26,648 nucleotides of DNA from CF-13 sp035279665 (GTDB taxonomy: Bacteria; Chloroflexota; Dormibacteria; CF-121). Below, piece by piece: positions 7,719 to 14,441 of this stretch (its first letter is position 1; every line of letters starts with the position of its first letter). The stretch covers positions 1-26,648 of the forward strand of contig DATEHI010000063.1 of assembly GCA_035279665.1 (NCBI GenBank), written 5' to 3'. Under the pieces are notes generated by a model that saw only the letters and a program-made list of their open reading frames with translations, was not told where the DNA came from and ran no database searches. Position numbers and translations under genes: made by a program.

Positions 7719-9011
7719 TTAAGCGCCAGCCGAGGCCGGCCGCTGGTCGGATCGATACGGCCCGCGCCCTCGAGGGCGGCGACGCCGCCGATTCCACGAT
7801 TGGGCAGGACGGGCGGCGCCGGACGGCCCGGGCGTGACGCGCGCGCTGCGCACCCTCGGTTCCGGCTCGACGAGCGAGGCCGCGACGTAGCGCCAATCGC
7901 CCTCGGCCAGCAGGCTGCGAACGTCCAGCTCGGGCAGGGCGGGTGCGCCCTGGCGGCGCAGGGTCCGCCAGGCGGCCTCATCCTCCGGCGTGACGAAGGT
8001 CAGGGCGCGGCCCTTGACCCCCATGCGGGCCGTGCGGCCGACGCGATGGGTGAGCCACTGCGGCGAATCCGGGAGGTCGTAGTTGATCACGAGGTCGACG
8101 TGGCTGATATCGAGACCGCGGGCCGCCACGTTGGTGGCCACCAGGACGTTGGTCCGGAGCCCCCGGAAGGCATCCATGGTACGGTCGCGGACGTTCTGCG
8201 AGAGGTTGCCCTGGAGGTCGGCACTGTCGTGGCCGAGGTTGCGCAGGTCGCGGCTGAGCTTGCGAACCCCGTGCTTGGTGCGACCGAACACGATGGCGGA
8301 GCCGCGGTGACGCTGCAGCAGCTTGCTGAGCGTGCGCAGTTTTTCCGGACGGCTGACGCGAAGAAGGCCGTGCTCGAGGGCATCCTCGGCCGGCGCGGCG
8401 ACCACGATGCGGACCGGGTCGTCGAGGTGACGCTCGATCATGCGGCTGACCCAATCGGGCATCGTCGCGGACGCCAGGGCCATCTGGGGCTGGTAGGTCA
8501 ACTCGATGATGCGCTCCACGTCCGGCGCGAAGCCGGCGTCGAGCATCTCGTCGCCTTCGTCGAGCACGAGGAACTGGACTCGATTCAACGACAGGCGCCG
8601 GCGCGAAACCATGTCGAGGATGCGACCGGGCGTCCCGACCACGAGATCGACGCCGGCCTTGAGATCGCGTTCCTGGGTGGCGTAGCCGACGCCGCCGTAG
8701 ACAAGGGCCGATTTGAGGCCGGTGGCCAGGGATTGGAATACCCGGTCGACCTGTATGGCGAGTTCACGGGTGGGCGTGACGACCAGCGCCCGAGGCCCGG
8801 GGCCTTTGACGGCGATCAGCCGTTCGACGATCGGCAGGATGAAGGCGAGCGTCTTCCCGGACCCCGTGGGGGCCTGGATGACGACATCGCGTCCCCGTAG
8901 CAGGGGCGGGATGGCTTCGACCTGGACAGTCACCGGGCTGTCGATCGAGTTTTTCGCGAGGGCGGTCAGTAGGTGGGCATTTACGCCCAGGTCGGCAAAC
9001 GTCGTTGTCAA
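7719..9011 (-). CDS. DEAD-box-like RNA helicase with DEGD motif II
   Basis: A 430-residue superfamily 2 RNA helicase. Visible motifs are the Q-motif region (F5, Gln30), Walker A APTGSGKT (47-54), PTREL (80-84), GTPGR (126-130), motif II DEGD (151-154), SAT (181-183), and in the second domain ARGLD and HRVGRTAR (322-329). Motif II has Gly in place of Ala in DEAD. The C-terminus (from about 400) is a low-complexity basic tail with RRRRRPRGRG, typical of RNA binding. It starts with TTG, supported by GAGGAG 7 nt upstream. The likely role is ribosome assembly or RNA unwinding. The transketolase gene follows after 42 nt. Confidence 0.92.
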   Translation of the reverse strand: MTTTFADLGVNAHLLTALAKNSIDSPVTVQVEAIPPLLRGRDVVIQAPTGSGKTLAFILPIVERLIAVKGPGPRALVVTPTRELAIQVDRVFQSLATGLKSALVYGGVGYATQERDLKAGVDLVVGTPGRILDMVSRRRLSLNRVQFLVLDEGDEMLDAGFAPDVERIIELTYQPQMALASATMPDWVSRMIERHLDDPVRIVVAAPAEDALEHGLLRVSRPEKLRTLSKLLQRHRGSAIVFGRTKHGVRKLSRDLRNLGHDSADLQGNLSQNVRDRTMDAFRGLRTNVLVATNVAARGLDISHVDLVINYDLPDSPQWLTHRVGRTARMGVKGRALTFVTPEDEAAWRTLRRQGAPALPELDVRSLLAEGDWRYVAASLVEPEPRVRSARVTPGPSGAARPAQSWNRRRRRPRGRGPYRSDQRPASAGA

Positions 9012-9018
9012 GAGGGTA

Positions 9019-9024
9019 CTCCTC
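9019..9024 (-). promoter_or_regulatory. Ribosome binding site GAGGAG deciding a TTG start
   Basis: Reading leftward, GAGGAG is followed by 7 nt and TTG at 9011. No ATG or GTG gives a better N-terminus for the helicase, whose Q-motif region begins within five residues of this start. Confidence 0.65.
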
Positions 9025-9101
9025 GGTCCCCTCTACCTATCTTTGTGTTGGCCGATCTTCAGGACACCGTTTGGCAACGGGGAGGAGAACCGAGAGCGGG
9101 C

Positions 9102-9122
9102 GACCTCAGAATTTGGGAGGTC
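9102..9122 (-). other. Small hairpin in the 177-bp gap between amidase and helicase genes
   Basis: GACCTC and GAGGTC form a 6-bp stem around a 9-nt AT-rich loop. It lies 66 nt after the amidase stop and about 90 nt before the helicase start, so it could be a terminator or part of the helicase leader. No T tract follows. Nothing else could be supported in this gap. Confidence 0.3.
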
Positions 9123-9188
9123 ACGAACAAGTGTACCAGCTTGGGCCGACGCCTAAACCGTCGATCCTGTCCCATCATCGGTGCATCC

Positions 9189-10598
9189 CTAGATCGGCGG
9201 CCGGCGAACGGCGTCGGGGATGGCCAGCTCGACCGCGCGTCCGATCCGAAGCACCGTATCCTCGCGCCACCGCCGGCCGACCGCCTGCAACCCGATCGGC
9301 AGGCCTTCAGGGTCAAAGCCGCAGGGGACCGAGAGCGCCGGGCATGGCGCGACCAGGTTGAAGACACCCGTCATGTCGGCGGCATGATAGCGACCGTCCG
9401 CTGGAGGATGCGATGGCCGGTCGGCCTTGGCGGCAGGACTGGGCCCGGTCGCCATGGTCGGGCAAAGGAGGGCGTCATGGGACGCAAAGACCGCGGCCAG
9501 CCGGCGCCAGAGATCGGTCCGCGCCAATTCGAGCCGTTTGAGCTGCACCGCGCTCAGTGTGTTACCGCGCTCGATCAGACGCAGGACCTCGCGATCCATC
9601 TTCGCCGCGTACCGCTCAACCAGATGGCCGTAGTAGGTGGCCATGAAGACGCTCCACAGATCTACCCAGACGTCCTGATCCTTCCGCGTGACCCCGACCT
9701 CGACCTCGTCGACGACAGTGCCCGCCGCACGCAAGGCTGACGCCGCGGCACGCACGGCGGACTCGATTGCCGGGTCGACGGCCCAGAGTCCAAGGTCGAT
9801 CGACAACGCGAGGCGCAGACCCTCGACGGACGCCGGAACGGGCGACGCCAGGTCGAGCGGGCACGGAACGGAGAGGATGTCGGCATCGTCCGGACCCTGG
9901 GTTGCTTGCAAGAAGAGGCGCACGTCGTCGATGGTCCGAGCCAGCGGGCCATGATGCGAGACCAGGTCGAAGAGGCCAGGCAGCGAATCCATCGGGATGC
10001 GACCGAGTCCGGGCTTCAGCCCCACGATTCCGCACCAGGCGGCCGGGATACGCACCGACCCTCCCATGTCGGTGCCTTCCGCCAGCGGGACGCAACCGGC
10101 CGCGACCGCCGCGGCGCTCCCTCCAGATGAGCCACCGGGCGTGCGCTCGAGGTTCCACGGATTTCTCGTGACGCCCCAGAGTGGGCTGTCGGTCACCAGC
10201 GTATGCGCGAACTCCGGCGTGGTGGTCTTGCCAACGATGATCGCGCCGGCCCGGCGCAGCGCCCCGACGATATAGGCGTCGCGATCCGGGATCCAGTTCT
10301 CATGCGTGTAGGAGCCGAGCGTTGTCCGGTGACCGGCGGTCGGCGTCGTGTCTTTCAGCGCCACGGGCACGCCATGGAGCGGGCCTAATGCCCCGCCGCG
10401 AGCCACCGCTTCGGCGGCCGTCTGCGCGGCGACCAGGGCCTCGTCATGCCAGACGAAGCAGAAGCAGTTCAGTCTCGGGTTGACATCGTCGATGCGGGAC
10501 AGGGCATTGGAAACCACCTCGACCGGCGAGACGGTGCGCGCGGCGATCATGCGCGCCTGGTCGACCGCCGGCGTGAAGGCGAGTTCGAGGTCTGTCAT
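9189..10598 (-). CDS. Amidase (amidase signature family)
   Basis: A 469-residue member of the amidase signature family, which hydrolyses amide bonds with a Ser-cisSer-Lys triad. Lys82 lies in VALKD, the cis-Ser is Ser157 in TPGGSSGGSAAAVAAG, and the nucleophile is Ser181 in GTDMGGSVRIPAAWCG; the 24-residue gap between the serines is that of the family. The C-terminal PALSVPCGFDPEGLPIGLQAVG is also standard. It has no signal peptide and no GatB or GatC genes nearby, and the sequence does not look specifically like GatA, so a general amide hydrolase is more likely than the tRNA amidotransferase subunit. The substrate is unknown. ATG 10598 is used; the upstream site is weak. Confidence 0.92.
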   Translation of the reverse strand: MTDLELAFTPAVDQARMIAARTVSPVEVVSNALSRIDDVNPRLNCFCFVWHDEALVAAQTAAEAVARGGALGPLHGVPVALKDTTPTAGHRTTLGSYTHENWIPDRDAYIVGALRRAGAIIVGKTTTPEFAHTLVTDSPLWGVTRNPWNLERTPGGSSGGSAAAVAAGCVPLAEGTDMGGSVRIPAAWCGIVGLKPGLGRIPMDSLPGLFDLVSHHGPLARTIDDVRLFLQATQGPDDADILSVPCPLDLASPVPASVEGLRLALSIDLGLWAVDPAIESAVRAAASALRAAGTVVDEVEVGVTRKDQDVWVDLWSVFMATYYGHLVERYAAKMDREVLRLIERGNTLSAVQLKRLELARTDLWRRLAAVFASHDALLCPTMATGPSPAAKADRPSHPPADGRYHAADMTGVFNLVAPCPALSVPCGFDPEGLPIGLQAVGRRWREDTVLRIGRAVELAIPDAVRRPPI

Positions 10599-10683
10599 CC
10601 CGGAGTAGACCAGTCCGTGGTGGTGATGGCTAACAGTATCGACAAGGGGCTTCAGTGGACGCCTTGATTAGGAGGAGGAGCAC

Positions 10684-10797
10684 ATGCCCAAAGCGTGCGC
10701 TCGCCCTGAGTCCGCGATCTTCTCGAAGAGCCGTGGCGAGAGTCAGCTCGTAGGCGTTGCTCCGGCAGTCATGTATTCCTTGAGCGGCTCGCCCTGA
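10684..10797 (+). CDS. Possible 37-residue small protein with a strong ribosome site
   Basis: ATG 10684 is preceded by AGGAGGAG at good spacing (GATTAGGAGGAGGAGCAC before the ATG), the best plus-strand ribosome site in this region. The frame gives 37 residues, starting MPKACARPESAIF, and its last 55 nt run antisense to the 3' end of the monooxygenase gene. No known family is recognised. It could be a genuine small protein, the remnant of a gene lost by deletion, or a chance match to the ribosome site. Confidence 0.25.
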   Translation: MPKACARPESAIFSKSRGESQLVGVAPAVMYSLSGSP

Positions 10798-11081
10798 AAG
10801 GCAACGTACGTGACGTCGATCCACTCCGGAGGCGCTTCGAAGAACTTCACCATCTGGTTGTAGTTATCGTTGGTTTGGGGAGCATTCGCATTCTTGACAT
10901 AGCTCTCCCTGTCCTTGAACCGGATGATCCCAACGATCCGGTCGGGATCCTTGTCTTCGACCGCGAACTCGCTCGAGACCCACCCGGACGCGGGATCGGG
11001 CCCTCCCTGCTCCTGGCTATATCGGCGAAAAGCGTCTTGCTGACCTGCTTTGATCTTCGCTCGCATGATGGTCCCGTACAT
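10743..11081 (-). CDS. Small dimeric alpha/beta-barrel (ABM-like) protein
   Basis: A 112-residue protein with the look of the antibiotic biosynthesis monooxygenase / dimeric ferredoxin-like barrel group: MYGTIMRAKIKAGQQDAF, then a central VVGIIRFKDRESY strand-helix, and a closing WIDVTYVAFQG strand. Proteins of this group bind or oxidise small aromatic or heme-like ligands, but many have no known role. The open frame is longer upstream, yet AAGGAGG 7 nt before ATG 11081 clearly sets the start. It follows tRNA-Glu on the same strand. Function beyond the fold is not assigned. Confidence 0.7.
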   Translation of the reverse strand: MYGTIMRAKIKAGQQDAFRRYSQEQGGPDPASGWVSSEFAVEDKDPDRIVGIIRFKDRESYVKNANAPQTNDNYNQMVKFFEAPPEWIDVTYVAFQGEPLKEYMTAGATPTS

Positions 11082-11088
11082 TCCTAGA

Positions 11089-11095
11089 CCTCCTT
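11089..11095 (-). promoter_or_regulatory. Strong ribosome binding site AAGGAGG
   Basis: A perfect AAGGAGG with a 7-nt spacer places the start of the ABM-like protein at 11081 rather than at the upstream end of the open frame (11150). Confidence 0.8.
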
Positions 11096-11173
11096 CCTTC
11101 TCACGTCGAGGCTGCCTGACTGATGCAGATGCTAACCGCCCAACAAGCACCTCCTACCGAGGATGTGGTGATG

Positions 11174-11245
11174 TACCCCCAGGCGGAATCGAACCGCCGT
11201 TTTGGCCTTGAAAGGGCCACGTCCTAGCCGCTAGACGATGGGGGC
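11174..11245 (-). tRNA. tRNA-Glu (anticodon TTC)
   Basis: The 72-nt minus-strand sequence folds as a complete cloverleaf: acceptor GCCCCCA with TGGGGGT (G1-U72 wobble, discriminator A), a D arm GTCTAGCGGCTAGGAC, anticodon stem TGGCC/GGCCA with loop CTTTCAA, and T arm GGCGG-TTCGATT-CCGCC. The anticodon TTC is at 11210-11212. CCA is not encoded and must be added. Glutamyl-tRNA synthetase, the enzyme that charges it, is encoded about 10 kb to the right. Confidence 0.97.
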
Positions 11246-11297
11246 GCGATGGACGTTCATGCTAGCAAGGGCAACGCGACCGCGAACAGGTTGGTGC

Positions 11298-12644
11298 CTA
11301 CTCGCCCCAGGGCGTCTTGAGACGCTCGAATCCCATCGCGACCAGTGTCTCCGCGGTGTGTTCCCAGTTTCGCGGCTGCGACCACGCGACCACCAGGGAC
11401 CGGGTCGCTAGCGAGAGCGCTTCATAGAGACTAAAGCGGGCACCTTTGTACCCCGGCCTGACGCTGAGATACGCGTCCAGGAAGACGCGACGACATTCCT
11501 CTGCACGAGCGCTGTCCGACCAATCCTTGGGGTTCGAGGGCACGAGGTGGCCGCAGTATTTGCCCAGGTCAAAGCTCGGCTCTGCCTGGACGAAGTATTC
11601 GACGTCGATCATGCCGAAGCGCTCGCCGTCGTAGAGGAATTGGTTGTATTTGTAGTCGCCGTGCGAAGCGACCGGCGACTCCGGTGTGGTTTTTTCGGCC
11701 TTCACCGCGATGTGCTTGAGAAGGTCACGCAACAAGAAGAAGGTCTTCGGCGCCGACATCTTGAACTGCTCGAGACGCGACTGGAGCCGTTCGATTTCGA
11801 CCTCGGCAGTGTGGGGCGTGCCAGCCTTGATCCCCGAGTTGTGAATGTGGCCGATGGCGCGGCCGGCAGCCTCGCATTGAGCCATAAAGATCTCGGAGTG
11901 CCGGTCGCTTTTGATCTCGTCGCCGGGGAGTGCCGACTGCAACAGCAGTGAGTGACCCGCGTGGTAGGCGAGCGGCTCAGCGACGACCAGGTCTCCCGCC
12001 TGGCGGGCGGGGAGATCCCACAACGCACGCATGACGTCATAGGTCATCTCGCCTCGCTTGCTGTGTTGCAGTTTTCCGTAAATCGTAAGGGGCTGCTCCT
12101 CACCGATGTCGGCGTCGTAGCGGACGATGCAGGAAATTTCCGGAAGGTACTTGACGCGGGTCGCGCTGAGCGATGCGACTCTCGTGCCCGGGCGCAGATC
12201 CTCGAAGTGCTTGGCCAGCATCGGTGCCATGTGTTGTGGATCAAAAACGCTGGCCATCTTCGGAAAAACCGGGTCGGTTGGAAAGAAAAACAGAAAGAGG
12301 TTCAGGTCGGAAAAGAACTGAACATGCCCTCCGGGATCGAGGGGATTTCCATTCTGACTGGACAGCAGCTTTCTAAGGCGATGTTGGTATTCTTCGGTGC
12401 CCTCGTCGGTGAAGAACGCCTTGGTCCAGATCAGGCTCGTCGCCGAAATCCCGCCGGCGAACTCTAACTCGGCCTCGTAGACATTCCACAAGACCCTGGG
12501 GGCTTCGTATCGCCGTCCCGACTTGGGTCGAACTTTCTTGACCACCACCGAGGGCATGACCGGACCAATCACGCGAGTGGCCAGCAACTCGGCGATGGCT
12601 TCCGGTTCTGAAGCCGCCTTGATTGAGGAGTAGGTAACGGGCAT
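11298..12644 (-). CDS. Phosphotransferase (APH / choline kinase-like family) protein
   Basis: A 448-residue kinase-fold protein. The Brenner-like catalytic motif SHGDYKYNQFLY has His328, Asp330 and Asn334, and the metal-binding Asp347 lies in GMIDVEYF. These are the hallmarks of the aminoglycoside phosphotransferase / fructosamine kinase / homoserine kinase group. Upstream parts of the fold (LTIYGKL with a likely ATP Lys191, and the hinge near 222) are also visible. An additional about 130-residue N-terminal region (conserved WTKAFF, LFLFFFPTDPVFP) is not typical of antibiotic kinases, so a metabolic substrate is more likely. ATG 12644 is preceded by AAAGGG. It ends 52 nt before the tRNA-Glu gene on the same strand. 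Confidence 0.8.
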   Translation of the reverse strand: MPVTYSSIKAASEPEAIAELLATRVIGPVMPSVVVKKVRPKSGRRYEAPRVLWNVYEAELEFAGGISATSLIWTKAFFTDEGTEEYQHRLRKLLSSQNGNPLDPGGHVQFFSDLNLFLFFFPTDPVFPKMASVFDPQHMAPMLAKHFEDLRPGTRVASLSATRVKYLPEISCIVRYDADIGEEQPLTIYGKLQHSKRGEMTYDVMRALWDLPARQAGDLVVAEPLAYHAGHSLLLQSALPGDEIKSDRHSEIFMAQCEAAGRAIGHIHNSGIKAGTPHTAEVEIERLQSRLEQFKMSAPKTFFLLRDLLKHIAVKAEKTTPESPVASHGDYKYNQFLYDGERFGMIDVEYFVQAEPSFDLGKYCGHLVPSNPKDWSDSARAEECRRVFLDAYLSVRPGYKGARFSLYEALSLATRSLVVAWSQPRNWEHTAETLVAMGFERLKTPWGE

Positions 12645-12694
12645 TAACGACCCTTTTGAGCTTACGGCATGCGGCGCGTGGCTCGGTTGACGGA

Positions 12695-12725
12695 GTGCCG
12701 CCGGCTGACGTCAGCTCGGCGGCAC
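12695..12725 (-). terminator. Strong hairpin after the smaller repeat-protein gene
   Basis: GTGCCGCCG and CGGCGGCAC form a perfect 9-bp stem, and the interior GCTGACGTCAGC is itself a 12-bp palindrome, giving a nearly continuous hairpin with one unpaired base. It sits 11 nt past the stop of the 490-residue repeat protein and 50 nt before the kinase start. No T tract follows, so it may be a terminator or mRNA-stabilising hairpin. Confidence 0.5.
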
Positions 12726-12736
12726 CTCGCTCCCTC

Positions 12737-14209
12737 CTATCGCGCCGACCGACCGAAGAGCTCCCTCCGCTTTAACCACGCTGCCGTGAGGAGAGCGATC
12801 AGCCCGGCGAGGACTCCGCCGGCCGCAGCCGGAGCCGGGCCACCCGCGGCCTGGTGCACGCCCGCGCCTGTGTTCGCCAACGTGCCCGCTTGCGCGCCGG
12901 CTCCCGCTCCGCTTGTAGCTCCGCCGCCGGCGACGGTGCTTGTCTCGATGGCCGTGGCGCCCGCCAGACCCGCGGTCGTGGTGGTCTCGGTAACGGTTGC
13001 GCCCGCACCGCCACCCGCCTCGGTCGTCGTCTCCGTCACGGTGACACCGCCTGCGGTTCCGGTGGTCTCGGTAGCCGTGCCGCCGGCACCACCACCCGCT
13101 GATGTCGATGTCTCGGTTACGGTCGCCTGGCCATTGGTGCTGCCGTTGCCACTGCCGGCCCCCTCGGAGGTCGACGTCTCGTTCGCCGTGGCACCGTTGG
13201 TACTGCCGTTCCCACTGCCCTGCGCGACGCTGGTATTGCTGGCGTTACCCGCCGAGCCTGCACCAGAGCCGTTGCCGCTCCCCTGCGCCACGCTGGTGTT
13301 GCTCGCGTTGCCCGCCGAGCCTGCGCCCGAGCCGTTGCCGCTCCCCTGCGCCGCGCTCGTGTTGCTGGCGTTGCCCGCCGACGCTGCACCAGATCCATTG
13401 CCGCTCCCCTGCGCCGCGCTGGTGTTGCTCGCGTTGCCCGCCGAGGCGGCACCCGAGCCGTGTCCGCTGCCTTGAGCTGCGCTGCTGTTGCTCGCGTTGC
13501 CCGCCGACGCGGCACCCGAGCCGTGTCCGCTGCCTTGAGCTGCGCTGGTATTGCTCGCATTGCCTGCCGAGGCGGCACCCGAGCCGTGTCCGCTGCCCTG
13601 GGCTGCGCTGCTGTTGCTCGCATTGCCTGCCGAGGCGGCACCGGAGCCGTGTCCGCTGCCTTGGGCTGCGCTGGTATTGCTCGCATTGCCTGCCGAGGCG
13701 GCACCGGAGCCGTGTCCGCTGCCCTGGGCTGCAGCGCTGGCGCTACTGGCCTGCGCCGCCGAGGCTGCCCCCGAACCGTGGCCGCTACCGGCCGCAGTGT
13801 GTCCCGAACCCTGGGCGTCGCTGTCGTGATCGTGGCTGTCCTTATGACTATTCTTGTCGCCGCTGTTGTCGCCATTACCATCTCCACCGTCGCTGTTGCC
13901 CGGATGGAACGCAACAACTTCCTCGGCAGCCGCTGCCTTAGTCATGACCGCGGGCGTAGCCGTACCCAAATTGGGCATCGCTGGTGCCGGCTTTTTCGAT
14001 GCCGCGAGCTGCACGACTAACGGCGAGTCGGCTGCGTGAAACGTTGGCGTCCATGTCAGGTTGCCGTAGCTTGCCGACCGCCCGACTACCAGTAGACCTG
14101 CGAATAACAGCCCGGAGAGTTTCAGGGTCCAGGTCGACTTCGAGATGAGGACCTCCGAGTCATCGCTTAGATATGCCGCGCTCCGAGGCGAAATTACGGA
14201 AGAAGTCAA
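12737..14209 (-). CDS. LANTG-anchored surface protein with 21-residue repeats
   Basis: A 490-residue, Gly/Ser/Ala/Asn-rich predicted surface protein. Residues 1-30 precede a hydrophobic segment (about 31-43, LSGLLFAGLLVVG), then a short conserved region to about 103, an Asp/His/Lys-rich linker (residues 106-131), eight 21-residue repeats (160-327), and a degenerate Thr/Glu/Gly region with TETT-type units. The C-terminus has LANTG (444-448), a hydrophobic helix (GVLAGLIALLTAAWL) and a basic tail KRRELFGRSAR, the layout of a sortase substrate of the LAxTG type. It is paralogous to the 1484-residue protein upstream. TTG start, set by GGGAGGG and by alignment with the paralogue. No sortase gene is in the window. 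Function unknown; adhesion or envelope structure is inference. Confidence 0.82.
   Translation of the reverse strand: MTSSVISPRSAAYLSDDSEVLISKSTWTLKLSGLLFAGLLVVGRSASYGNLTWTPTFHAADSPLVVQLAASKKPAPAMPNLGTATPAVMTKAAAAEEVVAFHPGNSDGGDGNGDNSGDKNSHKDSHDHDSDAQGSGHTAAGSGHGSGAASAAQASSASAAAQGSGHGSGAASAGNASNTSAAQGSGHGSGAASAGNASNSSAAQGSGHGSGAASAGNASNTSAAQGSGHGSGAASAGNASNSSAAQGSGHGSGAASAGNASNTSAAQGSGNGSGAASAGNASNTSAAQGSGNGSGAGSAGNASNTSVAQGSGNGSGAGSAGNASNTSVAQGSGNGSTNGATANETSTSEGAGSGNGSTNGQATVTETSTSAGGGAGGTATETTGTAGGVTVTETTTEAGGGAGATVTETTTTAGLAGATAIETSTVAGGGATSGAGAGAQAGTLANTGAGVHQAAGGPAPAAAGGVLAGLIALLTAAWLKRRELFGRSAR
13229..13732 (-). repeat. Tandem array of eight 63-bp (21-residue) units
   Basis: Consensus [AV]AQGSG[HN]GSGA[AG]SAGNASN[TS]S. 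Units 1-5 have His at position 7 and alternate T/S at position 20, giving a 126-bp higher-order period; units 6-8 have Asn at position 7. More diverged units flank both ends. The pattern shows growth by duplication of one- and two-unit blocks. Confidence 0.92.
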
Positions 14210-14217
14210 TGTTGTTT

Positions 14218-14224
14218 CCCTCCC
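14218..14224 (-). promoter_or_regulatory. Ribosome binding site GGGAGGG before a TTG start
   Basis: GGGAGGGAAACAACA leads into TTG at 14209. Nearly the same string (GGAGGGAAACACAAC) precedes the GTG start of the paralogous gene, supporting both starts. Confidence 0.75.
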
Positions 14225-14252
14225 AACACCCAGAATTGGCTCCGCTTTTGTT

Positions 14253-14274
14253 CACCGATTGTGAAACATCGGTG
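14253..14274 (-). promoter_or_regulatory. 5' UTR hairpin, 7-bp stem and 8-nt loop
   Basis: CACCGAT and ATCGGTG pair perfectly around 8 nt. The hairpin begins 44 nt upstream of the TTG start, inside the predicted untranslated leader. A hairpin with an 8-nt loop lies at the same 44-nt distance in the paralogue. Confidence 0.5.
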
Positions 14275-14303
14275 CGTTCTTGTCGAGTTCCCGCTTGCTT
14301 GTC

Positions 14304-14332
14304 ACACTAGACCGTTCGGAAAGTCCTGTCAA
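14304..14332 (-). promoter_or_regulatory. Promoter TTGACA-N17-TAGTGT of the 490-residue repeat protein
   Basis: Reading leftward, a perfect -35 TTGACA (14327-14332) is separated by 17 nt from TAGTGT (14304-14309). The expected transcript start near 14297 leaves a leader of about 88 nt. Confidence 0.7.
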
Positions 14333-14341
14333 TATCTCGTA

Positions 14342-14357
14342 TACATAAGCTGATAGC
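14342..14357 (-). promoter_or_regulatory. Upstream box GCTATCAGCTTATGTA
   Basis: This 16-nt box lies 9 nt upstream of the -35. The same box with one extra T is 8 nt upstream of the -35 of the paralogous gene. It is a good candidate for a shared activator site. Confidence 0.6.
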
Positions 14358-14389
14358 CATTATGGGTTGTTTCCGCGGCCGGCCCACGG

Positions 14390-14422
14390 AAAAAGAAAAC
14401 CGCCGAGCTTTCGCCCGGCGGT
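14390..14422 (-). terminator. Rho-independent terminator of the 1484-residue repeat protein
   Basis: On the minus strand ACCGCCG and CGGCGGT form a 7-bp stem with a 10-nt loop, directly followed by TTTTCTTTTT. It begins 19 nt after the stop codon at 14442 and separates the two paralogous genes. Confidence 0.88.
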
Positions 14423-14441
14423 CTTAGCCTCGCCGCTGTCG

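Noticed and set aside
7698..8900. 400-codon plus-strand frame over the helicase
   Set aside because: Antisense shadow; all helicase motifs read on the minus strand.
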